A stretch of DNA of 64,000 bases from Tricholoma matsutake (GCA_026075535.2 AP026541.1:3162001-3226000); one strand, 5' to 3'. Positions 35,391 through 47,358 are shown, counted from the first letter of the stretch. Numbers and translations: made by a program. Notes: a model not told the origin generated them from the sequence alone.

Positions 35391-36726
35391 TACAGTTGCG
35401 GACAAACAAACACGACAATTTCGATATCTCGTGATCGGGATTTTTCTGGGACAAACCGACTTCAGATTTGGATTCAGCTCGTCAAAATACGTCAAAAAAC
35501 CTATCTCCGAAGTTTTTCCCACGACATTTTAGGGTGGCCAAATTTTTTGAGCAAAATTTCGCAACATTTTGCACCCCTTTTGAGGGATTTGAGCAGCAAA
35601 AATAGTTCCTTGATCAATGTGTAATTGATGGAACTCTTTTAATAACTCCATTTGGCAGCTTTTTGAGTTGTGCGATCCTTGCATGAGATCAACATTCAAC
35701 TTGAAGCTAGGTTTGAAGTTCAACTGTGTGTCACACAGGATTACTTTAATACTTAGTACATGCAAATGTTTTGAAGTTGTCCTATGCTCAAAATAATGGA
35801 ATGTAAATCTACATTGCAGTGCTTATTATGTAGCAGGTAAAATTTGTCAGCCATGCCTGGTACTTTTAGGTTTCTATCTTATTTGACACAATCATTGCAT
35901 GAACGACGCAGCATTAGAATGCCAAGGGTTTAAATGAGAGCAGTGAAAAATTGGTGATTGATTGGTAAAGCAAAAATGCAGAAAGAACAATAAAGAAATC
36001 ATAGCAGTACATATTTGTGACATCAATGAGAAATCAGAGAATAATCATTAAACAGCCAGATGCGAGAATGTGGTGGTGTTCAGGTGGTTCAGTTGCATTC
36101 GGGCATTTCTTTTCATTCAGCTATTTTTGGCTTATTTCCGACTCAGCGTATGTGATATTTCGTCGTCGCCTCAGTCATTTGGCTATGCACAAACACAATT
36201 TATTATTAGTTCAGCTGTCACCACACACTTCGTTAAATGAAGTCAAAATGAAGTTCAGACTTTCAACTACTGTTAATGTCACATGATTATTCCAAAGCAT
36301 GTGACAGTTATTTTCCTCCTTTATAATGCCTTGTCAAATATCTAGGCACTTCCAGGAGCTTAGGAAGATGGAACGAAGTTGATTCCATAGGTTACTGGTA
36401 AAGATTTCCTTTTTTGGTGAAGTTTATTCTTTTTATTATGGGCGATCAATTTGATGTAACCTCAAATTTATCACAGGATCGGATGCAGCTAAACAAAAGG
36501 AGTCGATTGCACTATTTTTCATGATTTTACCGATGTTTTTCAGGGGGCGGCCAAATTTTTGAGGTACCTAACCCAAATTTTTCGAAATAGGGAAATCGGC
36601 TCGTAAAATTATCCTTGTTAGGCTCTATTCTTCACGTTTTGACGATTTTTGAGGGCTCCGGATGTTTGTGCCAGCTTCCAAAATTGGGCCACCAAAAATT
36701 GTCGTGTTTGTTTGTCCGCAACTGTA
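35391..36726. mobile_element. Tc1/mariner-type MITE with TA target duplication
   Basis: TA at 35391-35392 and 36725-36726 flank a 1332-bp element with perfect 29-bp inverted ends that begin CAGTTGCGGACAAACAAACA. TA duplication and CAGTTG ends fit the Tc1/mariner group. No transposase frame is present. Its right TA is shared with the next element. Confidence 0.75.
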
Positions 36727-37972
36727 GTCTCGATTCCAGACGTTCTATCACATGCGGAAGAATCCGAGGGAGCTCGAATCGGAGTGCGAAAAAGACAAGA
36801 AGACAAATGTGATAGAACATATGGTGACATTCGTATGGGCGGGTGTGGGTAAGTGATCATGACCTTGACGCATACACAAACAATCTACCGAATGTATCGA
36901 GAATCATGTTGGACTCAGACGACCTTCTCAATTCTGCTCGCAAATCTGCTATGAAAAGCCATGATTACAACTACGCCGCAACTCGACATTCCATTGAAAG
37001 CCAATTTTGGGCTGTTTTCAGTGGAAAGCCACCTTACTCCTGGCAGGTAGATGTGAACGTGAGAATGACGCCATTGATATCATAGTAAGAGTCACCTAGC
37101 CAACAGGAAGAGTTAGAAGTTCCAGAAACAGATGTCATTGAACTGCACCATGTCGGGGTCCTTCAATTGATTTTGCTCTTCTTGCCTCGGAGTGTACAGT
37201 GTATAGTGAAAAAGTTTCCACAATGTTGGTGCTTTAGATTTTACCTCCGGTATCATCTCTTTCCAGCTGATGGAAAGCAAAACCTCCTCAGATAGATCTT
37301 GTTGCGGGAGGGACATTGTCAGCTTCAGTATAGACAGTTCTTCGTCCAAGGTGTCACAGATAGTTTCTAGAGCCCAGTCATTCAGTGCTTTCCTAGCGGC
37401 TTTTGTGCGTATTCCTTGACCATGAGAGCGAGGAGGCCTATGGCAGTGCACTAGTATCCCTGGAAGTTCATCGCTAACCATTAGTGCTGTCCTTGCAAAG
37501 CAGACATGATTATTGGAAATGAGCTTTGGGACATTCCAGCTAATTGCCCAAAGAAACAAGGGAAGATTCAGGTGTAGTGTATCCATCAGATCAAGAACCT
37601 GTACCATGTGGTCAGAAATGTCACCAGTATCCTCCAGAAAGTGTCGACATTGGTTAGTTTGTTGGATATGTGGGTCAGATCTTGAGGTTTGTTCAGGTGC
37701 AGTACTAACCCAGGATTCCTCGAAGTCTGAATCTGAGGCATCACTATCAGGAATGACAGTGGACATCATGCAATCGCAGGCTGTATGCACAGGTATGCAT
37801 CTATATACTGTGTATTCTACGACGCATCAAGATCACATGATCACTTACCCACACCCACCCATACAAATGTCACCAGATGTTCTATCACATTCGTTTGTTT
37901 CTGTTTTTCGCACTCTGATTTGAGCTCCCTCAGATCCTTCCGCCTGTGATAGAATGTCTGGAATCGAGACTA
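36725..37972. mobile_element. TA-flanked long-inverted-repeat element carrying a DUF6589-like gene piece
   Basis: The 1244-bp unit 36727-37970 starts GTCTCGATTCCAGACGTTCT and ends with its inverted match. The inverted repeats extend for roughly 135 bp or more (36727-36860 against 37845-37970). TA lies at both ends. The centre holds a minus-strand reading frame (37113-37790). It could be a gene-capturing mariner-like element or a separate family. The composite of this and the previous element is bracketed by the 13-bp direct repeat TAGTGGACACCTA (35380-35392, 37971-37983). Confidence 0.65.
37113..37790 (-). CDS. DUF6589-like protein fragment inside an inverted-repeat element
   Basis: An open frame of 225 codons. 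Its middle part (LHLNLPLFLWAISWN, RPPRSHGQGIRTKAARKALN and SKAPTLWKLFHYTLYTPRQE) resembles, from memory, the N-terminal half of mushroom proteins annotated with DUF6589, whose role is unknown and which are often repeat-associated. The usual C-terminal half, hundreds of residues long, is absent, so this is a fragment. The N-terminus is acidic and Ser-rich. It lies fully between 135-bp inverted repeats, so it was probably captured by, or belongs to, the transposable unit. Family assignment is moderately sure. Expression is unknown. Confidence 0.5.
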   Translation of the reverse strand: MHTACDCMMSTVIPDSDASDSDFEESWVSTAPEQTSRSDPHIQQTNQCRHFLEDTGDISDHMVQVLDLMDTLHLNLPLFLWAISWNVPKLISNNHVCFARTALMVSDELPGILVHCHRPPRSHGQGIRTKAARKALNDWALETICDTLDEELSILKLTMSLPQQDLSEEVLLSISWKEMIPEVKSKAPTLWKLFHYTLYTPRQEEQNQLKDPDMVQFNDICFWNF

Positions 37973-37983
37973 GTGGACACCTA

Positions 37984-38509
37984 CTTTCACACCTCGCGGT
38001 TTTTGGGCACAACACAACCAAACAACTTGCTCTGCCTACTACATGAGAAGTAATGACTTGACTCATTACACTCACAACTCTTTGTAAGTCCTACATTAGT
38101 AATATGCAGAAAGTATTAACTAATGTTATGTTTACAGGTTAATCATGTCTGTACTTATCAGTAAGCTGTCAACATATATACTAGTAAGTAACTGATATAT
38201 AGTATTGTATTGACTTTGAATTTTGATATCTTGAGCTCGAACTTGGTGTGATTTTTTTACATGACCTAGTACATATAAGTACTTTGAATAGTCAATTTAA
38301 GTGATTACAATCATGAAAGGTTGACCTAGTAAAGTATCTTAGCTTTGAATGATCAGGATAGTAATTGATTATAATCATAATAGTAGAGTTTTGTTGGCTT
38401 TGAAAAAATCAATCTAACATGTTATTACAATTGTAAATTGTGTAGTGTTTTGAAAAAATGTTTGTACTTTAGATACTGACTTAAGGGCTGGTCATATTTC
38501 ATGCTCTAA
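37984..38509. other. No gene recognised
   Basis: A/T-rich sequence with repeated short words (TAGTAAGTA, TTGACCTAGTA). No coding signal. Confidence 0.35.
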
Positions 38510-38880
38510 GTCATGGATGAAAACAATCCTATAATCGGAAGGAGTCTCATGGTGTGAATTACCCCATTGAGAAGATGGAAGTCAGAAGAATTCAACAGGG
38601 TATGAATACGGACAAATTCTGAGGTTTTTTCAACCTCTTAACTCATCCATTCCAAGGGGGAATTTTCACAACTTTTACAGGGTTTTTTTTAACCAAAAAC
38701 CAGAAGATTTTTATTCTTTTTCAATAGCTATAAAGGACAAAAATTCTACCCAAAATGGATTACTTTCTACTCAATTCCTTCACCTTAGTGGCTGAAATAC
38801 TGGATTACTTTCTACTAAATTCCTCCACCTCAGTGGCTGAAATACTGGATGATTTTCCACATCCAAGAGTTTCACTGTGA
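38510..38880 (-). repeat. Dispersed repeat, right copy (inverted relative to 30275-30620)
   Basis: Reverse complement of the left copy. It has an internal tandem duplication of about 53 bp (about 38755-38865: GGCTGAAATACTGGAT twice). The two copies lie 8 kb apart in opposite orientation. Confidence 0.6.
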
Positions 38881-39552
38881 TTGATCACCTGCTCTTCACC
38901 ATCTGAAGCTGAGCCAATAGCAATTTTGGAGTCATAGGTAACACTCTTTGGCTTGTCAGGGAAAAGTTGACAACAATCAAACAGAGGAAAAACACCAGAA
39001 ATAATTGAAGAGCCTGGCATGATGTAGGAATGAAAGGAAGACCATGGAGAACAGACACATTCTGAAGGTTGAAATCTGCATAGTGAAACCAATGATGACA
39101 ACAGTGTTTCCATGTGTAAATCACATGAAAACTGATGACACTTTGATGATGCAAGCTGAGTAACCTTCAATCAAACATGAGAGAAATTTGAGGAAGCTTC
39201 AGGAAGAGGATAGTGCTGGTGTTGTGGCCAGAATGTATCAATCATGAAAATTTTCCAATTTAATACATAGATTGTGATGTGGATCCAAGGCTCTGCTTGT
39301 TGTTGTACTTCCACATTGGCAAAAATGACCAATGGCTCTTCAGAGTGAGGAAATCAGTAATGGAAGATATATGAGGTTAAAGTAGCTGTATCTCCAGTAA
39401 TAGACTCAATGTCACTTTGTGATACAACTAGATGATTGTTGAATGGAATGCATGGGATACACTGATTGTATTCACACCAGGAGTTGGACATGTGAAGAAC
39501 ATGAAAGAGTGGAGAGAAAATGAAATCTCACTCAAAGATCAAACTCGGTCTT
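38881..39552. other. No gene recognised
   Basis: A minus-strand frame spanning about 38805-39170 has no recognisable motif, and part of it lies in the repeat just described. It is probably not a gene. Confidence 0.3.
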
Positions 39553-39998
39553 TATAAGGGGAACCTTAGAAGCCACTTAATTAATGGACTAGCAAAGGGA
39601 AATCCAAAGTTAAAATTATAGTACATATTACAGGGAGTGGAGGTGCACCTAACAAAGAGAAATCCAAAGAGAAAATTCTAAGGACCCCTTTGCCAATGCC
39701 CAGTATATGTGAAGATTGCAAAAATCAAATAATAGTCTAGAAATAGAAAAAGGCAGAAATAGGCAGATCAAAGCCACCAAATGACATCATACCATCATAC
39801 CAAGGGGTATTGGAAGGGGTACTCCACCTCTAAATATAAAACTGTCAACATGCACAAATGTGATAGAAAGGGAAATTAGTAATAAAATAAGGAAAAATCA
39901 TAGAAAATGAAGAATAGAAGGAAATGAAGTGAGGAAAAATATAGGACAAGCATAAAAAATAGGAGAAACACACAGTGCACCCCCCTAGTCCCCTTACA
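39553..39998 (-). repeat. Solo LTR of gypsy family G1
   Basis: This stretch is 446 bp with the G1 ends (minus strand TGTAAGGGGACT...CCCTTATA) and no element body on either side. It is heavily CpG-depleted. Flanks GTCTT (39548-39552) and GTCGT (39999-40003) match at four of five bases, which is compatible with a decayed target duplication. It was probably left by recombination between the two LTRs of a former element. 40004-40180 holds nothing recognisable. Confidence 0.8.
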
Positions 39999-40185
39999 GT
40001 CGTCCAACAGCGAGCTTATGACATACAAAGCAACAGACCTGTTAGCTGCCATGACCTACAGGACAGGCAATCCCCAGGATCCAAGACCCCATAGTTTCCA
40101 ATCATAGTCTATAGATAATGTCAGGGTCATTCTATGCTTAATGTATTCTGATCATGTCATATCATAGAAAAGAAATGGAGATCTG

Positions 40186-40416
40186 TGGAAAGAAGTGTCA
40201 CTTCTAACACTCAGGGGATAGGAACCAAGTAAACTGGAAATGCGTATGGATTCAAGATGTAAAAACCTAGTCTAGTAAGCATATCACAATGAACCTACAA
40301 CATGTGACGATAATGTGACCATGTACATTAGTAAGCCACATATGTCGCTAGGAGTAAGGGAAGGCACGCACGTTGGAATAAGGTGCCATGTTGGAGTAAG
40401 AAATGAATCTCTTACA
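40186..40416 (-). repeat. 3' LTR of gypsy G2
   Basis: This LTR is 231 bp; on the minus strand TGTAAGAGATTC...TTCTTTCCA. It starts with a hairpin (GTAAGARAT/ATTTCTTAC). The purine-rich tract GAGAGAGACAGCAGG lies just before it. Confidence 0.88.
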
Positions 40417-40447
40417 CCTGCTGTCTCTCTCAAAAAAAAACATCATC

Positions 40448-43400
40448 TCAAGCTCTTTCTTCTTCATATTTCTCCAGCACCTCCATTTTGATCAGCTCGC
40501 TCCCTGGTAACCATAGGTCATGCTCTGGACCATATCCTAACCACCTCACCAAATACTGCTTTCCTCGTCCGCAAGGTCTCGAGTCCAGGATCTTCTCTAT
40601 GAAATATTTGGTGCTTCCTTCTGCAGTGACTACCGGTCCAGGCTTTGTCAATGTTCTACTGGGAAAAAGCTTGTCATCGTTCAGAATGAATGGTTGCAGG
40701 TGAGAAACGTGAAAGGTCGTCGTTCCTTTTGAGATCAGCATTGCTAGTTTGTAGTCTGACGTTTTCGGGAATGCATGGGTTATTTCGTATGGTCCATCAA
40801 ATCTGGGCATGAATTTTGCTATGCGTCCACTCTTAGCCTGCATGTATTCCCTCCGACAATGTCCTGTTGCCAACAGCACTCGGTCTCCTACTTGGAAGGT
40901 TGGCTCGCTTCCGCGCTGGCTGTTCGTGTGGTGTGCCTGTGTGATCTTGGCTGCCAGCAGTGTATCTCATGCCTCGTTTGTCATTAACTCCATTTGTTCC
41001 ATCAATTCCCTTGCTGACTCTTCTTCTGGTTCTTCCTCTGTCCTCTCTGTTGCTATGATCCATGGTGGAATAACCCTCGGTGCTCTCCCAGTCTTTAACA
41101 TGAACGGTGAAAAACCTGTGGACACATTTGACGTGTTCATAATGTCAAATCGCACTTTCGGTAATGCACGAGCCCAACCCGACTGATTTTGTTCGACGTG
41201 GAACCTCAGCGCCTGTATCATTGTTTTATTTGTTCTTTCTGAAGCTCCATCCGTTTGAGGATGATAAGAAGTCAACATTTTGTGTTTGATACCGGTTAGT
41301 TTCATCAGTGCTTTCCAGAATTTCGAAACAAATAGTTTATCCCTGTCACTGATGATTTCCAGGGGGCATCCATTCTCACAGTACCATCTGTTGAAGAACA
41401 CCACTGCGAATTCTTCCGCCGTCATGGTCAACTCGCATGGGGCAAGTTGAAGGTCAGTGCCTAGCTGGTCTGTCATCGTTACGATGGTGTCAAAACCATT
41501 GTCTTTTGGTAGCAGCCCCACAAAGTCTATTGCCATGGATTCAAACTGCTTATCTGGTATTGGCAACGGGTGTAATGGTCCCGCTGCCCTTGTTGTTCTC
41601 GACTTGTTACATTGACAATCTTGGCATGACGGTACATATCCTTCCATTAAGTTTCTTCTCATGTGTGGCCAATAAAATTCATCTTTTAGGCTTGCATATG
41701 ATTTCATCGCTCCAAAATGACCGAGGTTGTTGTGAGCTAGTTGGAATAGGTGTTCTCTGAGGTGCTTGTACTGTGGAATGATTAGGCACATTCCTGTGAA
41801 TAATAGTCCATTTTGCTTTGTGATTTTCAGTTTCTCATCTAGCACACCCTTTTTCAGGTCACTCAGGATGCTGTTGCACCAGCTGTCATGTCTGTAACCC
41901 TTTTTCACCCTTCTGATTAGTTTGGGATCTGTCGCTATGGAGAATATTGCAGCGACATTCACAACTTCTGGTGTCGCACTATTGTCCTCTGGTAACCAAG
42001 ATAATGTGTCTGCGACTGTGTTTTTATCTCCGTTGATGTAAGTGATCGTATACTCATACTGTGACAAGTATTCCATCCAATGCACCTGCCGTTGCGACAG
42101 GTCCCATTGATAATCGAAGTTTTGTAGTGTTTTATGGTCTGTGTAGATGTGGATGTGCGTTCTGAGTAAGTCAACCCTCCATTTGCGCATTGCTCTCATT
42201 ATTGAAAGCATTTCTTGTTCGTGTACGGGGTAGTTCCATTCCATGCTGTTTAGTTGGCGACTTTCGAAGGCTACCGGCCTTGCCATGTCCAAATGCCAAA
42301 ACGGTGCCAGTTCTCCATTTGCTCGCATCGCACGTCACATAAATCTTATTGTCTCCTGGTGTCTCATGGTCTATGGATGTCAGACAGTCCCGACTCACGA
42401 TGACCCTCTTGATCGCATCGAACACGTACTGATGTGCATTTGTCCACGGGGGGAACTTTGCATTGCACTCCTTCCTTGTGAGGGGAGTCAGAACCGCCAT
42501 GTGTTCTGCTAGGGTCGGCAAGAACTGTGCAATGTACCTCACCAAGCCCAAGAACTGTCATACATGCTTTGAGCTCGTTGGGGCTGGCCAGTTCAAGATT
42601 CGCCTGACTTTCTCTGTGTCTGCTTTGATTCCTCTCTGTGAGATGTGATATCCTAGGAAATCTATTTCCTTCGCGAATAGCATTGACTTTTTCATTGAAC
42701 AATACAACTGTGCCGCCTTCAACACGTCCAGCACCATCGCCATGTTTTTCTGGTGTTCTTCCAATGAGAATGACCAAATCACAATGTCATCAAGGTATAT
42801 GTGGCATATCTTTCCTATCAGTTCTCGTAAGGCTAACGTTACTCATCACTGGTGTGTAGCAGGTGAGTTTCGCAAGCCCATTGGCATCACGACCCACTCC
42901 CACAGTCCAAAAGGTGTGAGCGTTGCTGTATACTTGATATGCTCGGGGTGTACTAACATTTGAAAAAGGAATTTGTCATATCAATTTTCCCCCAAATTTT
43001 TCCCTTTGCGCAATCTGCAAGAATGTCGTCGATACGCGGCAATGGGTAGTTGTCCAGCACCATTAAACGGTTCAGATGGTGGTAATCATTTACCCATCTC
43101 GGTAAAACAGTGGGGTCGGCTTTTGGAATTATAAAGGATGGTGACGTGTACGGCGACGAACTTGGTCGTATTTGCCCTGTGGCCAGGTGTTGCTCTATGA
43201 GGGTTTTCCATCCTGGATGGTATTTTTGTGGACACCCATATGCTTGCGCAACAGAGACAGGGGCGCCTGGTTTCAATTTGATGTGATGATACATGGTGTT
43301 TGGTAAGTCCTTTACATGTGGTATGTCCATGGGGAATTGCACCTCATATTTTCCCTTAAACCATTGATCTAGGTGTAGCAATTCTGCACTCATCGCCAGT

Positions 43401-43975
43401 TGTGCTATTCACACTTTCACTGCGGCAATTATACAAGGTCCTGTTGAGGTGTATTTTGACATGTCAAAATGGTCTGGATTTTCCTTAAACAGTGCAATCA
43501 ATTCTTGTTGCATTTCTTTATGGTTTGCTTGCACGTTCGCGCGTCCTTGTGCAATTTGCCTCTGCTCTTCTCGTCTTCTGCTCCAAGGCGATTGTGTGAT
43601 TGCTTTCCTGTTTGCTCTTGGATCCGGTGGGTTCAATAAATTGTATCCTGATTTCATTGTGACCGCTGTGCGTAGTTTCGCATCCACCACTATGTGGTTC
43701 TTCACTAAGAAGTCCAGTCCGAGGATTAAATCTCTGTGCAGCTCAGGGCAAATGATTGCGTTTATTATGCCCAATTTCCATACAGCGTCAGGTGATTGGA
43801 TATGTAATTTACAGTAATGCAAAAGTAGCAGCTTTGAGTCCGGATTCTTTTCTCCCTTTGCGAATGCGCCTGAGACCGACATTGCATCTATTAACTTCTT
43901 CGGGACAAGGCCTATGGTCTCCACCAGTTCACTCAAAATCAGCACTGGTGGACAACCATGGTCAATAAGTGCCAT
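40448..43975 (-). pseudogene. Ty3/gypsy G2 Pol (protease, RT, RNase H, integrase, chromodomain)
   Basis: Read from 43975 down. Protease-like MALIDHGCPPVLI has His where DSG has Ser. RT start and NDYHHLNRL lie about 43390-43070, and palm motif YLDDIVIW near 42790. RNase H follows (TCDASKWRTG, IYTDHKTLQNF). Integrase zinc region and core lie in 42328-40967 (CQDCQCNKSR, DFVGLLPKD, SDRDKLF, TDGASERTNK), and the chromodomain in 40879-40448 (FIEKILDSR, YLVRWLGYGPEHDLW). Stops at 43409, about 42850 (two), 42558 and 40967 are TGA where CGA fits. Single-base shifts lie near 42960 and 42285. Confidence 0.9.
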
Positions 43976-44008
43976 GATGGGAGTCGGTGCACACGTCCAT
44001 TTGAGGTG

Positions 44009-45300
44009 TCATGGCAGGTTTGGAGAAGGAGATACACACCCATTGTCTTCGTTGTATTCTCCCGCCTCGAAGTAGTCCTCATCATTGCTATCACCAAAAA
44101 CTGCTGCAACATGTGTAGTGGTCGCGTTTTTGGTGTCGAATATAGCTTTGGCTTTCATGGTGTTCTCCGCAGTACAGTTCTTGCAGGCCTCGGCGGACAT
44201 GCAAGCATGTGGGCATTCATGTGACATGTGTCCAGCATAGAAGACCCTGCATTTGAAACAACCTCTGTGGATGGTGAGCAATGTTTTCTCTTCTTCGGTG
44301 AGATGGGGTAATGGTGGGGAAACACTCATTGCAGTAGCGCTTTTCCCTGCCGTTGTGGTGTTGTTGGCACCGCTTTGTGTTGTGTTTGCGCCTGCGGCCA
44401 GGTTCCAACCCCTCTTCACCACCTCTGCAACCCACTGTCCTCTCTGCATGTCCAAGTCTTCTTCGAGGTGACGAACACGTTCCATCCAGTTTTCCAAATC
44501 AACGATCGCGTCCAGCATTCCTATGTTGGCTCCTGCTGGGATCGCGTTGTTGCCATTGTACATGTGCTTCAACACAGGGTTTAGTCGAGGGACTAAATGC
44601 AGGCGGAATCTGTCAGGAGCGATGTAGTAGACGGAGCCGGCTGCGTTGAGCTCGTCGTTTGCATTGCGGATTTTGTTTACCCAGGTGAGGAACACAGTGT
44701 TTGCTTGTGGGGCAATTTGACCTGTACGAGTTTGTCCTCCCAAGACCTAGCTAAGAATTTCATCTTAAATTCCTTTATGAATGCTTTGAAGGTCAGTTTC
44801 AATAGTCGGTCATCATCTGCATTAACCCAAGATTGCACCGATGCCGCCTTGAAGTTATAAAGGATTTTGCCCACTTGGTCGGCCAATGGTACTTTCTTAT
44901 TTGCGAAATAATGGCGGCACGCCGTTTCGAACACTCGCAGCACTTGAATGCTCAAGCATCCAGCCGTTAATATTGGTGCTTCATTTGCCGAGGGTTGCTT
45001 TACTTCAGTGGGTGCATAGAGAGGGTCGATGAGGGGTGGCATTTTCATGGTTTTGGTGAGTGATTCTTCATCTGAATCGTCTGTGGTTGAGGTTTTCTGG
45101 TTTTGTTGGCCTTGTTGAGACCCAGGTGTCATTTGACAGGTTGTAGGGAGGCTGGATAGCGGTGTCGAGACAGTTGACTGAGTGTTCAATGTGGGTGTAT
45201 GCACGTTTTTAGCGAGCGTTTGTCGTGCATGGTTACAAGTCGTCAAGGGAATGATAGTTGACAGTTGGCGAGACAGTTTGGTGCGTGGTGAATGGTGCAA
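44009..45300 (-). pseudogene. Ty3/gypsy G2 Gag
   Basis: Two overlapping frames: 45300-44677 (capsid part, ending near FLARSWEDKLVQ) and 44743-44009 (TVFLTWVNKIRNANDEL onward). A single-base shift lies near 44720. A zinc knuckle of unusual spacing, CFKCRVFYAGHMSHEC (CX2CX6HX4C), lies near 44195-44250. The frame stops at 44009 with a TGA where CGA would continue into pol. The start at 45300 is the first Met of the open stretch and is uncertain. The leader 45301-45692 holds no gene. Confidence 0.85.
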
Positions 45301-45692
45301 TGATTATGTGGATGATGGAACTGTGGGTGGGGGCTCAATCCCAAAATGCGAGGTCTCCTGTGCGTTTGACGCAAGGTTTTTATATGCGGTGTGTCGTACT
45401 AGTTCACTGGTAATGACGTAGGATCCTTCTGTTTTTGGCCTGATTGAAGTGCCACGTCCAAATTGTGCTTCTATGTAGCTTTTGGGTGGTGCTTCTATGT
45501 AAGTTTTGGTCTCCGCAGGTGCTTCTTGCTGATCTTGTGAATTTTGGGGATATTTGATGTATTTCTTTCATGGTTCTGTTCTACAAGGGGGTTTCCTGTT
45601 TCGCTGAGAATAGTGCCTCCCTGTAACGGCCCAAGATGTGTGAAGGCGTTATCTCGCTGGGGGGTTTACACATTTCGAGTTTTAAAAAAAAG

Positions 45693-45923
45693 TGGAAAGA
45701 AATGTTGCTTCTAACACTCAGGGGATAGGAACCAAGTAAACTGGAAATGTGTATGGATTCAAGATGTAAAAACCTAGTCTAGTAAGCATATCACAATGAA
45801 CCTACAACACATGACAATAATGTGACCATGTACATTAGTAAGCCGTGTATGTCGCTAGGAGTAAGGGAAGGCACGCGCGTTGGAATAAGGTGCCACATTG
45901 GAGTAAGAGATGAATCTCTTACA
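45693..45923 (-). repeat. 5' LTR of gypsy G2
   Basis: This LTR is 231 bp and nearly identical to the 3' LTR. On the minus strand it ends TTTCTTTCCA and is followed by a T-run. No clear tRNA primer site was found. Confidence 0.88.
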
Positions 45924-45928
45924 ATCCA

Positions 45929-46289
45929 AGAGTACTCATGCCTTTGGCTGGAGAAAAATAACCAGCAGAGCAGGAGAATGTGGAAGTGAAGCACAGAAGT
46001 TGAAGTTCAGAGTCATGAGCCCCTTATGTTGATTGAAGGGATGGCCAACAAACAGGTAGTAGTTCTATGCTGGCTGCAGAGTGGAATGAACTTGGACTAT
46101 GGCAGATTCATAGGACAGAGCTTCTGCAGAAAATCTTGCATTGCATAATTTGCAATAGGGCATCAAAGTTTGTGCCTTGAGCTGTGGCACAAAGAATGTG
46201 TCTGGGAATGTTTCCTGTCTTCAACAAGTAGTCAGATGTGTCCATTACAGAAATGGTCTGAAGGACAAAAAAAACACGATGATCATGCT
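45929..46289. other. No gene recognised
   Basis: No supported coding or repeat feature. Confidence 0.3.
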
Positions 46290-46299
46290 AATAACAAAC

Positions 46300-47156
46300 C
46301 CAAAAGAAACACTGAGGACCCGGCAAGGGGGAACTGGGCCATTGTTCCATGACCCGAGGTAGGGGGGGGGGTCTGGCCCAAAGGGCTTAAATTTTTTACT
46401 ATTTTTAGTCCCAAACGCAACACATTAGTGACTTTGTTGATGTAACTTCAACTTCAAATGTCTTGCACATTCTGAACACAATAAAAATGATTTTTTTTGG
46501 CTCACTCTGATGTGCTGGTATCAAAATGCAACATTTACATTGGCGCCAGTGGTTCAATGATGAAGACAAAAGTAAGCTTTTAAAGGCTTTCAACTATTTC
46601 AGACATGTAAAGTGCTTTTTGAAAGAATAAAGGGCCTAAATATGATGTTTCAACAATGGCATGCTGTCCACTGTGTGGTGAAGAAGTGCAAGTCGGTACC
46701 GCAGGTCCACAAGGGCTCAAGCAACACCAAGGGAAGAAGAAATGTCTGGGAAATGTTGAAAAGAAGAAGAAAGATGAACAAAAGGGGAAGAACTTGACCT
46801 TATTCTCTTTTCTCCAACGTCAGGACAAGAGGGAGCCAATTGATGCCAGGGTCACTAGAGAGGCTGCCAGCTCATCTCACATTGTGGTTGGCCCATCCAT
46901 TGCAACTCAACTACCAGAGAGCACAGTCAGGGATGATAAAACAGTGGGGAAGGCAAGCCAAAAATGATGTCTTTTCTTACTAATTCTTGGTTCCAATAAA
47001 ATTTGCTTGTGTTTTTTTGTGAGACTTCCTTTTTTGGCCTGACATCTCCTTTTTTGGGGGGGAGGAGGGTCAGGCCGCCACCCGTTAAAAAATTTGCCTA
47101 CCCCGGGCAATTTTTGCAATCCCAGTTCCCCCTTGGGACCCGGACTCTTAAGTGCT
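46300..47156. mobile_element. Probable inverted-repeat transposon remnant with a zinc-finger ORF
   Basis: The two ends are imperfect inverted repeats. The left, about 46318-46370, has GGACCCGGCAAGGGGGAACT. The right, about 47090-47152, reads in reverse GGGTCCCAAGGGGGAACTGG. The right border ends ...CTTAAGTGCTA, like a hAT end. No target duplication was found, and the left border is uncertain by a few bases. Confidence 0.4.
46656..46967 (+). CDS. Short C2HC zinc-finger protein, transposase N-terminus-like
   Basis: A 103-codon frame. CPLCGEEVQVGTAGPQGLKQ followed by HQGKKKC gives a C-x2-C-x17-H-x5-C finger, as in zinc fingers at the start of several mushroom transposon proteins. A Lys-rich stretch and TLFSFLQRQ follow, then a tail without motif. 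No catalytic domain is present before the stop, and the frame lies between the inverted repeats described above, so it is probably a truncated transposon protein. The start is the ATG directly before the first Cys pair. Confidence 0.4.
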   Translation: MACCPLCGEEVQVGTAGPQGLKQHQGKKKCLGNVEKKKKDEQKGKNLTLFSFLQRQDKREPIDARVTREAASSSHIVVGPSIATQLPESTVRDDKTVGKASQK

Positions 47157-47332
47157 AGTTACGCAGCTATTCATTAGTTGTATATGGGAGTCCTTTGATA
47201 TCAGGACATCTTAAGGCAGTGAAGTGGTTGGCACCATTGCTGCTTCATCATCACTTTGCATCTTACACTATGTAAAAGCTTAAACCTTGAGCTTGAATTG
47301 CTCTATTGCTCTTACATCTTGAAATTATTAAC

Positions 47333-47339
47333 AAAAAAA
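47333..47339 (-). terminator. Pol III terminator of tRNA-Arg
   Basis: Seven T on the minus strand, about 20 nt after the tRNA 3' end. Confidence 0.6.
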
Positions 47340-47358
47340 TATAACCTAGCTATCGTAT

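Larger units (their letters stand above)
40186..45923 (-). mobile_element. Ty3/gypsy chromodomain element G2 (complete structure, decayed)
   Basis: Two 231-bp LTRs in the same orientation enclose gag and pol in the order expected for a gypsy element. This family differs from G1 in LTR, zinc-knuckle spacing and protease sequence. The flanks ATCTG (40181-40185) and ATCCA (45924-45928) could both derive from ATCCG by CpG decay. Confidence 0.88.
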
